In this document: positions 9,003 through 17,708 of the stretch, in pieces | Position numbering within the stretch: position 1 is the first letter of the stretch | Layout: each line of letters starts with the position of its first letter | Source of the DNA: JBMOLK01 sp049325575 | GTDB taxonomy: Bacteria > Bacillota > Clostridia > Acetivibrionales > Acetivibrionaceae | Assembly: GCA_049325575.1 (NCBI GenBank) | Contig: JBMOLK010000265.1 | Location: 1 to 46,454 of the forward strand | Direction of reading: 5' to 3' | DNA length: 46,454 nt | The notes under the pieces: model-generated | Seen by the model: only the letters and a program-made list of their open reading frames with translations | Told to the model about the DNA's origin: nothing | Database searches by the model: none | Translations under genes and position numbers: made by a program

Positions 9003-9851
9003 ATGATGAAGGGTACTTTCTCCACCGGAGATGATAGGTTTTCAATATCCGCAAACAAGATTACAGGCTATTTTTCCATGCCGGAAAAGCACTTTCATGA
9101 TAAATACGAAATTTACTATCTTGTTTCAGGTGAAAGGCACTATTTTATTAAAGACAGGGTCTTTCTTATCAAAAAAGGACACCTGGTTTTTGTAAATGAA
9201 GGGGAAATGCACAAGACAACCGATGCAGGTGCACCTGATCACCAGAGGATTTTATTGTATTTTACCAAAGACTTTTTAAGGATGCCCGAAAGTCCATTGA
9301 ACGGCATAATGGATCTCCTTGTTAAAAGACAATACTGTGTACTCGGCCTGTCTTTAAAAGAGCAGCAATATACAGAAAAACTCATCAATGATATGTACGA
9401 GGAGATCAAAAAGCAGTCACTGGGATTTGAAATATGCCTCCTTGGAACCCTGATGAGGCTTCTTGTGTTTATGGCCCGCTGCCTTCGGCATCATGATGAG
9501 AATGCCTATGTTTCCACAAGCCCGAAGCATGAAAAGATCTCTGAGATTGTACGCTATATTAATACACACTATATGGAGCCCCTTTCCATACCTAAACTAT
9601 CAGATCTTTTTTATATAAGTCCTTATTATTTAAGCAGAGTTTTTAAGGAGACCACAGGTTTTACACTTGTAGAGTACATTAATAATGTGCGTATAAAAGA
9701 GGCACAAAAGCTCATAGTCCATCCAGGACTCAAGGTTATCGAGGCAGCTGAAAAAACAGGTTTTGGAAGCCTGGCGCATTTTAACAGGGTTTTTAGAAAT
9801 ATTGCAGGCTGCTCACCCCTAAAGTATAGGAAAATCATGACGGAGAAATAA
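9003..9851 (+). CDS. AraC-family transcriptional regulator (cupin + HTH), local pectin regulator
   Basis: This is a 282-residue one-component regulator. The N-terminal half is a cupin-type sensor (HFHDKYEIYYLVSGERHY; FVNEGEMHKT). The C-terminal 100 residues carry the two AraC helix-turn-helices (SIPKLSDLFYISPYYLSRVF and VIEAAEKTGFGSLAHFNRVF) and end in the usual CSPLKYRK. ATG 9003 is preferred because GGGGTGAT lies about 10 bases upstream; an in-frame GTG at 8988 falls inside that ribosome binding site. It sits between the divergent GH105-GH28 operon and the uxaB operon, so it is the best local candidate to regulate both. A shared palindromic site supports this weakly. Confidence 0.88.
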   Translation: MMKGTFSTGDDRFSISANKITGYFSMPEKHFHDKYEIYYLVSGERHYFIKDRVFLIKKGHLVFVNEGEMHKTTDAGAPDHQRILLYFTKDFLRMPESPLNGIMDLLVKRQYCVLGLSLKEQQYTEKLINDMYEEIKKQSLGFEICLLGTLMRLLVFMARCLRHHDENAYVSTSPKHEKISEIVRYINTHYMEPLSIPKLSDLFYISPYYLSRVFKETTGFTLVEYINNVRIKEAQKLIVHPGLKVIEAAEKTGFGSLAHFNRVFRNIAGCSPLKYRKIMTEK

Positions 9852-9868
9852 ATTATAGTGAGATTTTC

Positions 9869-9905
9869 AGGCAGCTTACATCACATGGGGCTGCTTTTTA
9901 TTTTA
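9869..9905 (+). terminator. Probable Rho-independent terminator after the AraC gene
   Basis: The arms AGGCAGC (9869-9875) and GCTGCTT (9890-9896) include one G-U pair and surround a loop of about 14 bases. A T-rich tail (TTTTATTTTAT) follows. The stem is short, so it may leak into the uxaB operon. Confidence 0.5.
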
Positions 9906-9938
9906 TACACTTTTTAATACAGCAATATATGCAATAAA

Positions 9939-9948
9939 ATGATCAATA
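9939..9948 (+). promoter_or_regulatory. Candidate regulator binding site upstream of uxaB (ATGATCAATA)
   Basis: ATGATCAATA here is the exact reverse complement of TATTGATCAT at 8925-8934 upstream of the AraC gene. Both lie about 35 bases before a candidate -10 box (9979-9984 TATATT and 8964-8969 TATAAT). A third ATGATCAA occurs at 9992-9999. The chance rate of such sites in AT-rich DNA is not negligible. Confidence 0.3.
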
Positions 9949-10030
9949 AAAGCCAAGAAAACAGCAAATATTTTGTAGTATATTAAAATTGATGATCAAG
10001 ATAGCGCAGATAAGAATAGGGGGATTATTG

Positions 10031-11590
10031 GTGGAGAATTTAAGCAGAAAACTATTTGAGACAGTTGACTTTAAGCATGCGGATGATTTGGTAATTGGAC
10101 CGACAGGTGTAATGCCGGAGAGGGTGCTTCAATTCGGAGAAGGAAACTTTCTAAGAGGCTTTGTAGATTGGATGTTTAACAGGATGAACTTAAAAGGCCT
10201 ATTTAATGGAAGTGTAGTTGTTGTTCAGCCCATACGCGAGGGTATGGCAGATATGATAAACCAGCAGGAGGGGCTTTACACTCTTTATTTAAGAGGAATT
10301 AAAAGGGGTGACATTGTTAAGACAAAAGAGCTTGTCACATCTGTCAGCCGGTGTATAAATATGTATCAGGATTTTGACGAGTACTTAAAACTGGCCCAAA
10401 ATCCAGAGCTTAGGGTTATTGTTTCAAACACAACAGAAGCAGGTATTGCATATAATCCCGAAGACAGGCTTGAGGATGCTCCTCCTTCTTCGTTCCCGGG
10501 TAAACTAACAGTTTTTTTACATAAAAGATATGAGGCTTTTAAAGGAGATATGAACAAAGGATTCATTATTATTCCGTGTGAGCTGATTGACCGAAATGGT
10601 GATAGCTTAAAAAATATCGTACTTATGCTGGCAAGGGATTGGAAGCTTGGAGAAGGCTTCATAGAATGGATTGAGAAGGCCAACTTTTTCTTAAATACTC
10701 TGGTTGACAGGATTATTACAGGTTATCCCAAGGATGAAGCAGATGCAATTATAAACGAGCTGGGATATAAGGATACGCTTATTGATACAGGAGAAATATT
10801 TCACCTTTGGGTCATAGAAGGAGACAGGAGGCTTTCTGTGGAACTGCCATTTACCAGAGCAGGGCTTAATGTGGTATGGACAGAGAATATGACTCCATAT
10901 AGGACAAGAAAAGTCAGAATACTGAACGGGGCCCACACCATGACTGTACTTGCTGCATTTCTTTACGGTAAGGATACGGTCAAGGAATGTATGGATGATC
11001 AGTTGATCAGTATGTACATGAGAAAGGGAATATTTGATGAAATTATTCCTACACTGGATCTGCCGGAAGGTGAATTGGTTCAATATGCAAAAGATGTAAT
11101 GGAGAGGTTTTCAAATCCGTATATAAAGCATTATTTATTAAGTATATCTCTAAATTCAGTCTCCAAGTTCAAGACCAGGGTACTGCCCTCCATACTTGAG
11201 TATATTAAGAGAAAGAATGAGATACCTCAAATACTTACCTTCTCACTTGCCGCACTCATTGCATTCTACAGGGGAACAAGCATTTGCAGCAACTCACTTT
11301 TAGGCTTTAGATCAGGCAGTGAATATAAAATATGCGATGATGAGCATGTTTTAACATTCTTTAAGGAACTCTGGGCTGGTTTTGATTGCACAGAGGAAGG
11401 AACCAGGCTGCTGGTATCAAAGCTGCTGTCAAGAAGTGATTGGTGGGGTATGGATCTTAATGAAGTTGAGGGATTGACTACACTTGTATCTTCGCACCTG
11501 TTTAACATTATAGCATATGGAATGGAAAAAACCCTTAAAGACCTGGTTGTTGAGTCTGAATTACTGGCTTCGGTCAGGGGGGGTTTTTAG
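10031..11590 (+). CDS. uxaB: Tagaturonate reductase (altronate oxidoreductase)
   Basis: This NADH-dependent enzyme reduces D-tagaturonate to D-altronate, the second step of galacturonate breakdown after UxaC. It belongs to the mannitol dehydrogenase superfamily. The N-terminal FGEGNFLRGFVDWMF is the cofactor-binding region, and KVRILNGAHT supplies the Lys, Asn and His that this superfamily uses for catalysis. From GTG 10031 it has 519 residues, slightly longer than the E. coli enzyme (about 480). I chose this start because AGGGGGA lies 6 bases before it; TTG 10028 is also possible. Upstream TTG/ATG codons at 9989-9992 lack a ribosome binding site. It is the first gene of a six-gene operon, and one base separates it from uxaA. 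Confidence 0.93.
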   Translation: MENLSRKLFETVDFKHADDLVIGPTGVMPERVLQFGEGNFLRGFVDWMFNRMNLKGLFNGSVVVVQPIREGMADMINQQEGLYTLYLRGIKRGDIVKTKELVTSVSRCINMYQDFDEYLKLAQNPELRVIVSNTTEAGIAYNPEDRLEDAPPSSFPGKLTVFLHKRYEAFKGDMNKGFIIIPCELIDRNGDSLKNIVLMLARDWKLGEGFIEWIEKANFFLNTLVDRIITGYPKDEADAIINELGYKDTLIDTGEIFHLWVIEGDRRLSVELPFTRAGLNVVWTENMTPYRTRKVRILNGAHTMTVLAAFLYGKDTVKECMDDQLISMYMRKGIFDEIIPTLDLPEGELVQYAKDVMERFSNPYIKHYLLSISLNSVSKFKTRVLPSILEYIKRKNEIPQILTFSLAALIAFYRGTSICSNSLLGFRSGSEYKICDDEHVLTFFKELWAGFDCTEEGTRLLVSKLLSRSDWWGMDLNEVEGLTTLVSSHLFNIIAYGMEKTLKDLVVESELLASVRGGF

Positions 11591-11591
11591 G

Positions 11592-13088
11592 ATGGCAAGC
11601 GGAAGAAAGATTCTGATAATTGATGAAAGAGATAATGTTTCAGTTGCACTTAAAGATATTAAAGCCGGAGAAGCCATTGAGACTAAAGAAGGTGTTGTCA
11701 GCGCTTTAGAGGACATAGAGAAAGGACACAAGCTGGCTGTCTTAAGCATAAAATCAGGTGAAAGTGTTATCAAATATGGTTTTCCCATTGGGCAAGCCGT
11801 AAAAAATATCAAGGCTGGAGAGTATATACATACCCATAACATTAAGACCAATCTTGAGGGAATCCTTAAATACTCCTATAGCCCCAAGCTGGTGGATTTT
11901 AAATGCCGGAGGCAAATAAGAACCTTTAAGGGCTATGTGAGAGAAGACAAAAAAGCAGGAATCAGAAATGAAATCTGGATAGTAAATACAGTAGGATGTG
12001 TCAATAAAACAGCAGAAATTCTGGCGAAAGAGGCTAATACAAGGTTTAAGGACAGGATTGACGGAGTGTTTGCGTTTCCACACCCCTATGGATGTTCCCA
12101 AATGGGCCAGGATCAGATCTATACCCAGAAAATTCTAGCCGGTATGGTAAAACACCCTAATGCAGGGGGTGTGCTTGTGCTGGGGCTTGGATGCGAGAAC
12201 AACAATATACTCGAGTTTAAGAAGATCCTTGGAGAGTATGACAGTAGACGAGTCAAGTTTCTGTCAATACAGGATGTTGAGGATGAGATCCTTGAGGGAC
12301 TTGGGCTGATTGCGGAGCTTGTGGACTATGCATCACTGTTCCAAAAGCAGGATTGCTCTGTGTCAAAGCTGGTTGTGGGACTTAAATGCGGAGGATCCGA
12401 TGGATTCTCCGGAATAACTGCAAACCCGTTGGTGGGTACGTTTTCCGATATGCTTATTGAACAGGGCGGTACGACACTCCTTACTGAAGTGCCGGAGATG
12501 TTTGGAGCAGAGACAATTCTGATGAACAGGTGCATAGATGAAAGTGTATTTAATAAAACCGTAAAGCTTGTAAATGACTTTAAGGAATACTATATAAAGC
12601 ATGAGCAGGTGGTTTACGATAACCCCTCCCATGGAAATAAAAAGGGAGGCATTACAACTCTTGAAGAAAAATCACTAGGATGTACACAAAAGGGTGGAAA
12701 ACAGAATGTGGTTGACGTGCTGGATTACGGTGATGCTGTCAGAAAATGTGGGTTGAATCTTCTAAAGGGTCCCGGGAATGATATTGTAGCGGTGACGGCT
12801 CTTATGGCTTCAGGGGCCCAGCTTATACTGTTCACAACGGGAAGGGGAACACCTTTGGGTGCTCCTGTTCCAACTGTCAAGATATCTACCAATACGGAAC
12901 TATTTGTAAGAAAAAAGGAATGGATAGACTATGATGCTGGAAAAATCCTTGAAGGAGTGGATGTAAGCCGCTTAAAAGAGAATTTCTTTGAGTTTGTTTT
13001 AAGTGTAGCTTCAGGTGAAATCAAGGCAAAAAACGAAGTAAACGGGTATAGGGAAATTGCTATTTTTAAAGATGGTGTAACGTTGTAG
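11592..13088 (+). CDS. uxaA: Altronate dehydratase
   Basis: This enzyme dehydrates D-altronate to 2-keto-3-deoxygluconate (KDG). It is the full-length form of 498 residues, with an N-terminal SAF domain (about 1-90, starting MASGRKILIIDERDNVSVAL) and the large dehydratase domain. That domain has cysteine-containing motifs PYGCSQMGQDQ, LGLGCENNN and KCGGSDGFSG, which in this family bind an iron centre. ATG 11592 lies one base after the uxaB stop and is preceded by GGGGGGG inside the uxaB 3' end. A longer frame open from 11517 is an artefact of the overlap. The operon context (tagaturonate reductase before, KDPG aldolase and KDG kinase after) fixes the role well. Confidence 0.95.
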   Translation: MASGRKILIIDERDNVSVALKDIKAGEAIETKEGVVSALEDIEKGHKLAVLSIKSGESVIKYGFPIGQAVKNIKAGEYIHTHNIKTNLEGILKYSYSPKLVDFKCRRQIRTFKGYVREDKKAGIRNEIWIVNTVGCVNKTAEILAKEANTRFKDRIDGVFAFPHPYGCSQMGQDQIYTQKILAGMVKHPNAGGVLVLGLGCENNNILEFKKILGEYDSRRVKFLSIQDVEDEILEGLGLIAELVDYASLFQKQDCSVSKLVVGLKCGGSDGFSGITANPLVGTFSDMLIEQGGTTLLTEVPEMFGAETILMNRCIDESVFNKTVKLVNDFKEYYIKHEQVVYDNPSHGNKKGGITTLEEKSLGCTQKGGKQNVVDVLDYGDAVRKCGLNLLKGPGNDIVAVTALMASGAQLILFTTGRGTPLGAPVPTVKISTNTELFVRKKEWIDYDAGKILEGVDVSRLKENFFEFVLSVASGEIKAKNEVNGYREIAIFKDGVTL

Positions 13089-13135
13089 TTTATTTGCTTT
13101 TACAGTTCCATCTATATAATATTGGGAGGTAGTTT

Positions 13136-13792
13136 ATGGATAAGAGTTCAGTTATCAAAAAGATTTGCGACTGTGGTGTTGTTGCGGTGGTAAGAGCTGA
13201 AAATGCCAAACAGGCAGTAAAGATAGCCGACGCATGTGTAAAGGCCGGAATTGCCGGCATAGAAATCACCTTTACCGTGCCGGGTGCCGTAGATGTTATT
13301 ACTGGGCTTTCAGAGGTGTATAAGAATGGTGAAATCCTTATAGGAGCCGGTACTGTCCTGGACCCGGAGACAGCCAGGGCTGCCATTCTCGCAGGAGCAA
13401 AATATATTGTAAGTCCATGCTTTAACAAGGAGGTTGTCACGCTTTGCAGCAGGTATCAGATAGCCTGTATGCCGGGTGCCATGACCATAAAAGAGGTTGT
13501 GGAATGCATGGAGGCTGGAGCGGATATGGTAAAGATTTTTCCTGGAGAACTATTCGGGCCTGCCATCATAAAGGCCATTAAAGGCCCTATACCCCAGGCA
13601 ATACTCATGCCTACAGGTGGTGTAAGTCTTGAAAATGTGGAGGAATGGATAAAAGCAGGTTGTGCAGCGGTAGGAGTGGGTGGAAATCTTACATCAGGCG
13701 CTAAAAAGGGAGACTACCAATCTATTACCGATATAGGGAAACAGTTTGTGGAGAAGGTGAAGGAAGCACGAGTGAATATGCACTGTCAGTAA
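13136..13792 (+). CDS. eda: KDPG (2-keto-3-deoxy-6-phosphogluconate) aldolase
   Basis: This aldolase cleaves KDPG to pyruvate and glyceraldehyde-3-phosphate, the last step of the pathway. The TIM barrel has 218 residues. Lys133 in MVKIFPGE is the Schiff-base residue, and Glu43 in GIEITF is the acid/base residue; both positions match the E. coli family member closely. ATG 13136 follows GGGAGGT by 6 bases. The gene lies 47 bases after uxaA and 22 before the kinase that makes its substrate. Confidence 0.95.
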   Translation: MDKSSVIKKICDCGVVAVVRAENAKQAVKIADACVKAGIAGIEITFTVPGAVDVITGLSEVYKNGEILIGAGTVLDPETARAAILAGAKYIVSPCFNKEVVTLCSRYQIACMPGAMTIKEVVECMEAGADMVKIFPGELFGPAIIKAIKGPIPQAILMPTGGVSLENVEEWIKAGCAAVGVGGNLTSGAKKGDYQSITDIGKQFVEKVKEARVNMHCQ

Positions 13793-13814
13793 GAAGAACA
13801 GGAGGAAGATGATC

Positions 13815-14915
13815 ATGGCAGTAATAGATATAAAGCCAAAGGAAGGATGCAAGTATGACTGTATATCTTTAGGCGAGGTAATGCTTAGATTTGATCCTGG
13901 AGAAGGCAGGATAAGAAATGCCAGGGAATTTAAGGTGTGGGAAGGCGGAGGCGAATACAATGTATCACGGGGACTTAGAAAATGCTTCGGATTAAGCACA
14001 GCAGTGGTTACTGCCTTTGCAGACAATGACATAGGAAGGCTTGTAGAAGATTTTATAATGCAGGGTGGGGTTGACATTTCCTTAATCAAATGGGTACCAT
14101 ACGATGGAATAGGCCGTACAGTACGCAACGGATTCAATTTTACCGAAAGGGGCTTTGGGGTACGCGGCGCACTTGGTGTCTCAGACCGTGGCAATACAGC
14201 TGCCTCACAGCTAAAAAAGGGTGATATCGATTGGGAGTACATATTTGGAACCCTTGGATCCCGATGGTTTCATACTGGAGGGATATTCGCAGCTCTCTCT
14301 GATACCACTCCTGATGTGGTAATTGAAGCTGTTAAGACAGCAAAGAAATACGGTACTATAGTTTCCTACGACCTAAATTACAGGCCGTCTCTGTGGAGTG
14401 CCATAGGCGGAAAGGCAAGAGCTCGGGAAGTAAATAAGGAAATTGCTGGACATGTGGATGTAATGATCGGGAATGAAGAGGATTTTACAGCCTGCCTTGG
14501 GTTTGAGGTGGAAGGAAATGACCAAAACCTGAAGGAGCTTAATCTGGAAGGCTATAGGAATATGATCAATCAAGCAGTGGACACTTACCCCAACTTTAAG
14601 GTTGTAGCTACCACTCTTAGAACTGTAAGGAGTGCAACTGTAAACGACTGGAGTGCCATGTGCTGGGCAGAGGGGGATATATATAAGGCGGATGACTATA
14701 CAGGGCTTGAAATATTCGACAGGGTAGGAGGAGGGGACAGCTTTGCTTCCGGCCTGATATACGGAATGATGACTTCGGGTGACCCGCAAAAAGCAATTAA
14801 TTATGGAGCAGCTCATGGAGCCCTTGCAATGACTACTCCGGGCGACACCTCGATGGCAAGTCTGAAGGAAGTGGAAAACCTTATGAAGGGCACAGGGGCA
14901 AGGGTACAAAGATAG
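13815..14915 (+). CDS. kdgK: 2-keto-3-deoxygluconate kinase (PfkB family)
   Basis: This kinase phosphorylates KDG to KDPG with ATP. The protein has 366 residues. The PfkB signature near the C-terminus is VGGGDSFASGLIYG with catalytic base Asp308, and an N-terminal substrate-binding pattern (WEGGGEYNVSRGL) is clear. I chose ATG 13815 because GGAGG lies 9 bases upstream; ATG 13809 would be only 3 bases from it. Family membership alone fits several sugar kinases. The position between KDPG aldolase and KduI makes KDG the very likely substrate. It is somewhat longer than typical KdgK (about 310-340), with an extended N-terminus. Confidence 0.9.
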   Translation: MAVIDIKPKEGCKYDCISLGEVMLRFDPGEGRIRNAREFKVWEGGGEYNVSRGLRKCFGLSTAVVTAFADNDIGRLVEDFIMQGGVDISLIKWVPYDGIGRTVRNGFNFTERGFGVRGALGVSDRGNTAASQLKKGDIDWEYIFGTLGSRWFHTGGIFAALSDTTPDVVIEAVKTAKKYGTIVSYDLNYRPSLWSAIGGKARAREVNKEIAGHVDVMIGNEEDFTACLGFEVEGNDQNLKELNLEGYRNMINQAVDTYPNFKVVATTLRTVRSATVNDWSAMCWAEGDIYKADDYTGLEIFDRVGGGDSFASGLIYGMMTSGDPQKAINYGAAHGALAMTTPGDTSMASLKEVENLMKGTGARVQR

Positions 14916-14961
14916 TAAACAAAGAGCTGTAAAGATAATAAAGCAAATTGGAGGCATGTGT

Positions 14962-15789
14962 ATGGAAATCAGAAATGCAGTAAATCCGAAGGATGTTAGA
15001 ACTTATGATACAGCAAGGCTTAGGGAAGAGTTCCTCATTGACGGGCTGTTCGTTAAGGGTGAGATAAAAACTGTATACAGTCATGTTGACAGAATAATAA
15101 TCGGTTCGGTCTGTCCTATAGATCCAATAATCCTTGAAGCCGGTAAAGAGCTTAGGGCTGAATATTTTCTTGAAAGAAGGGAAATGGGTATTATCAATAT
15201 CGGAGGAAGAGGAGCTGTAACTGTTGACGGAATAAAGTTTGATCTGGATACAAGAGATGGGCTTTATATCGGCCTGGGCTCAAAAGAGATTATATTCTCT
15301 AGTGATGACGCAAGCAATCCGGCAAAATTTTATTTTAACAGTACCCCGGCACATAAGGCATACCCTGTTGAAAAAATTGAAATCAGTAAAGCAGAGCCGG
15401 TAAAAATGGGCTCACCCATTGAAGCAAACCAAAGAATTATCTATAAGTACATTCATCCCCAGGGGGTTAAGAGCTGCCAATTGGTTATGGGGATGACCAT
15501 ACTGGAGATGGGAAGCGTTTGGAACACTATGCCCTGCCATACCCATGACAGGAGAATGGAAGTTTATCTTTATCTGGATATGGAGGAGGATTCAGTTGTG
15601 TTCCATCTCATGGGAGATCCATCCGAGACCCGGCATATTGTCGTGAGAAACCAACAAGCCGTTATCTCTCCAAGCTGGTCTATCCACTCGGGCTGCGGTA
15701 CCAAAAATTATACCTTTATCTGGGGAATGGCAGGTGAGAATCAAGTATTCACAGATATGGACGGAGTGCCAATGAAGGAGATAAAGTAA
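14962..15789 (+). CDS. kduI: 5-keto-4-deoxyuronate isomerase (DKI isomerase)
   Basis: This enzyme isomerises 5-keto-4-deoxyuronate, formed spontaneously from unsaturated galacturonate, to 3-deoxy-D-glycero-2,5-hexodiulosonate. The cupin protein has 275 residues, and the length and start (MEIRNAVNPKDVRTYDTA) match the family. Zinc ligands are visible: His193 and His195 in CHTHDRRMEVY, Glu200, and His242 in WSIHSGCG. ATG 14962 is preferred over ATG 14956 because GGAGG ends 7 bases upstream of it. KduI and KduD together convert lyase products to KDG, joining the altronate branch inside the same operon. Confidence 0.96.
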   Translation: MEIRNAVNPKDVRTYDTARLREEFLIDGLFVKGEIKTVYSHVDRIIIGSVCPIDPIILEAGKELRAEYFLERREMGIINIGGRGAVTVDGIKFDLDTRDGLYIGLGSKEIIFSSDDASNPAKFYFNSTPAHKAYPVEKIEISKAEPVKMGSPIEANQRIIYKYIHPQGVKSCQLVMGMTILEMGSVWNTMPCHTHDRRMEVYLYLDMEEDSVVFHLMGDPSETRHIVVRNQQAVISPSWSIHSGCGTKNYTFIWGMAGENQVFTDMDGVPMKEIK

Positions 15790-15826
15790 CTGTATTTAAT
15801 TTATAAAAGGAGTAAGGAGTGTTTTT

Positions 15827-16588
15827 ATGATACTGGATAAATTTAAGTTGGATGGTAAGGTAGCGATTGTAACAGGTGCCAGTACCGGTCTGGGTCAGGG
15901 AATGTCCTTTGCATTGGCCCAAGCAGGAGCTGATATAGTGGGTGTAGATTACGTGGATATGCCAGAGACAAAGGAAAAGATTGAAGCATTGGGAAGAAAG
16001 TTTGTGGAAATCACAGCAAACCTTATGAGTATTGAACCGGTGCAGGGTATTATTGATAAGACGATGGAGGTTTTTGGCAAAGTTGATATTCTTGTTAACA
16101 ATGCCGGTATTATAAGGAGAGAAGACGCCATAAATTTTAGCGAAAAAGACTGGGATGACGTAATGAACATTAATTTAAAAACAGTCTTCTTTTTTGGTCA
16201 GGCTGCCGCAAAGCAATATATAAAGCAGGGATCAGGCGGAAAGATCATTAACATTGCATCCATGCTGTCTTTCCAGGGCGGTATCAGAGTACCTTCCTAT
16301 ACTGCAAGCAAGAGCGGTGTTATGGGAATTACAAGGCTCATGGCAAATGAATGGGCTAAGTATTACATTAATGCCAACGCCATTGCTCCAGGCTATATGG
16401 CCACAAATAATACTGCAGCTTTAAGGGCGGACGAGAACAGGAGTGCAGCAATTCTTGACAGGATTCCTGCAGGAAGGTGGGGACTGCCGGATGATTTAAT
16501 GGGACCTGTCGTATTCCTGGCATCCAGCGCTTCGGACTACGTAAATGGTTATACTATTGCCGTTGACGGTGGTTGGCTGGCCAGGTAG
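15827..16588 (+). CDS. kduD: 2-deoxy-D-gluconate 3-dehydrogenase / DKII reductase (SDR)
   Basis: This reductase converts the KduI product to 2-keto-3-deoxygluconate with NAD(P)H. It is a classical short-chain dehydrogenase of 253 residues with the Rossmann motif TGASTGLGQG (17-26), NNAG (91-94) and catalytic Ser145, Tyr158 and Lys162 (YTASK). The start MILDKFKLDGKVAIVTG is typical of KduD. AAGGAG lies before ATG 15827. It is the last gene of the uxaB operon. Its final codons (GGWLAR) are partly duplicated 65 bases downstream, next to a REP-type inverted repeat. Confidence 0.95.
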   Translation: MILDKFKLDGKVAIVTGASTGLGQGMSFALAQAGADIVGVDYVDMPETKEKIEALGRKFVEITANLMSIEPVQGIIDKTMEVFGKVDILVNNAGIIRREDAINFSEKDWDDVMNINLKTVFFFGQAAAKQYIKQGSGGKIINIASMLSFQGGIRVPSYTASKSGVMGITRLMANEWAKYYINANAIAPGYMATNNTAALRADENRSAAILDRIPAGRWGLPDDLMGPVVFLASSASDYVNGYTIAVDGGWLAR

Positions 16589-16645
16589 ATTCAAGGAAGC
16601 GGTAGAGTCAAGGGACGGTTCTCCGACTCATCGGTGGTTGGCTGG
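16567..16645 (+). repeat. 14-bp direct repeat flanking the left REP arm
   Basis: CGGTGGTTGGCTGG occurs exactly at 16567-16580 (inside the end of kduD) and again at 16632-16645, between the two REP arms. The interval contains the left REP arm. This looks like a small duplication linked to REP arrival or rearrangement. Confidence 0.75.
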
Positions 16646-16678
16646 ATGCAAAGAGTCAAAGAACCGTCCCTTGACTCT
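16604..16678. repeat. Inverted pair of REP-like elements (remote copy of the RAYT-associated repeat)
   Basis: The arm AGAGTCAAGGGACGGTTCT (16604-16622) is perfectly complementary to AGAACCGTCCCTTGACTCT (16660-16678), giving a 19-bp stem. A further GACTC/GAGTC pairing lies inside it. The right arm can also fold alone (GAGTCAA/TTGACTC). The core matches the repeats flanking the RAYT gene at 44291 and 45155. It sits between convergent genes kduD and an AraC gene, where it could act as a bidirectional terminator. It also supplies the 3' end of that AraC gene. Confidence 0.85.
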
Positions 16679-17531
16679 TTGCACAGTATTTTTTAGGAGA
16701 AATACCAAACTCTTTTTTAAATGATCTGATAAAATTTGAATAGTCCCCAAAACCACATCTCAAACAAACTTCAGTGACCTTCATGTTTTCTTTTAGAAGA
16801 ATCTTGGCCATAATCAGTCTCTTTTGCTGAATATACCGGTGAATGGTATAGCCTGTATTCTTTTTAAACTCTCTTAAAAGATGGTACTTGCTTATATAGA
16901 ATTTAGCAGACAGAGTCTCGAGGGACAGGTCTTCGTTCAGGTTCAAATTAATATACTTAATCATTTCACTGATCTTTTTATTGTATGCGATATCAATTTC
17001 GATTTCTTCCTCCCGGGTATCAAGATATGCCCTGTTGAGATAAACAATCAATTCTGTGAGATATACGTTTCTTAGTATGCTGCAGCCAAAGCCTGAACTG
17101 CTGTTTGCCATTTCCAGCTTTAAGATAATATTTTTCAAGTTCTGAAGGCTTTCAGCGCCAGGACGCAGTAGATTGTACTTTTTTCTGGCTGAAGATTCAA
17201 AGCACATCAATAAATCGGTACTATCGGTACAAAGGCTGGCAATATAGCCGGGGTCTATCCATACTACTATCCTTTCATAATCTTCCCCGCTTTCTATTAA
17301 AGGCTTGTGGAGTTCCTTATTATTTATAAGTATAATATCTCCGGGCTTTAACCTGTACGTCTTTCCCTCAATTATATAAGTAACCTTTCCCGAAATGAAA
17401 AAAAACACCTCGTAAAAATCGTGATTATGGTACTCCACCTCCAGGGTTGGCTCATCCTTATAGTGAAAAAACTCGTAATCAAGGGTAATCATGTATTGCC
17501 TGGATGTAAACTTTTGTTCACTCGGACTCAT
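16656..17531 (-). CDS. AraC-family transcriptional regulator (cupin + HTH), divergent from pectate lyases
   Basis: This is a 291-residue regulator. The N-terminal cupin-type sensor shows EYHNHDFYEVFFFISG and INNKELHKP. The C-terminal double helix-turn-helix shows SLETLSAKFYISKYHLLREF and TEVCLRCGFGDYSNFIRSF, followed by ISPKKY. I chose the start at 17531 because GGGAGGGG lies 8 bases upstream; 40 upstream in-frame codons lack a ribosome binding site. The last residues (SQGTVL and the stop) are encoded by a REP-type repeat arm. It is divergent from three secreted pectate lyase genes and probably regulates them; that link comes from position only. Confidence 0.88.
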   Translation of the reverse strand: MSPSEQKFTSRQYMITLDYEFFHYKDEPTLEVEYHNHDFYEVFFFISGKVTYIIEGKTYRLKPGDIILINNKELHKPLIESGEDYERIVVWIDPGYIASLCTDSTDLLMCFESSARKKYNLLRPGAESLQNLKNIILKLEMANSSSGFGCSILRNVYLTELIVYLNRAYLDTREEEIEIDIAYNKKISEMIKYINLNLNEDLSLETLSAKFYISKYHLLREFKKNTGYTIHRYIQQKRLIMAKILLKENMKVTEVCLRCGFGDYSNFIRSFKKEFGISPKKYCAKSQGTVL

Positions 17532-17665
17532 CTTATACCCCTCCCTGTTATAAAACAAAAACTCTTTATTACGACTATTTGGAAGACTAATTAACAAGAA
17601 AATCATATAGCAATTTATGCAACAAATCAAGCAATAAAAAACAAGAATCATGCAAATGTAAAATA

Positions 17666-17671
17666 TATAAT
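17666..17671 (+). promoter_or_regulatory. Candidate -10 box of the dockerin pectate lyase cluster
   Basis: TATAAT lies 38 bases before the start codon at 17709. No good -35 hexamer is found at the correct distance, which suits an activator-dependent promoter in this divergent region. Confidence 0.35.
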
Positions 17672-17708
17672 TAGTTTGGAAATAAATAGTTTTATGGGGA
17701 GGTTCAAT

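Noticed and set aside
11517..11591. Longer uxaA frame overlapping the end of uxaB by 74 bases
   Set aside because: The extension has no homology pattern or ribosome binding site. ATG 11592 begins the SAF domain and follows a G-rich ribosome binding site.
17532..17651. 40-codon N-terminal extension of the second AraC regulator (Cys/Ile-rich)
   Set aside because: It lies over the divergent promoter region and has no ribosome binding site; a strong one is present before the start at 17531.
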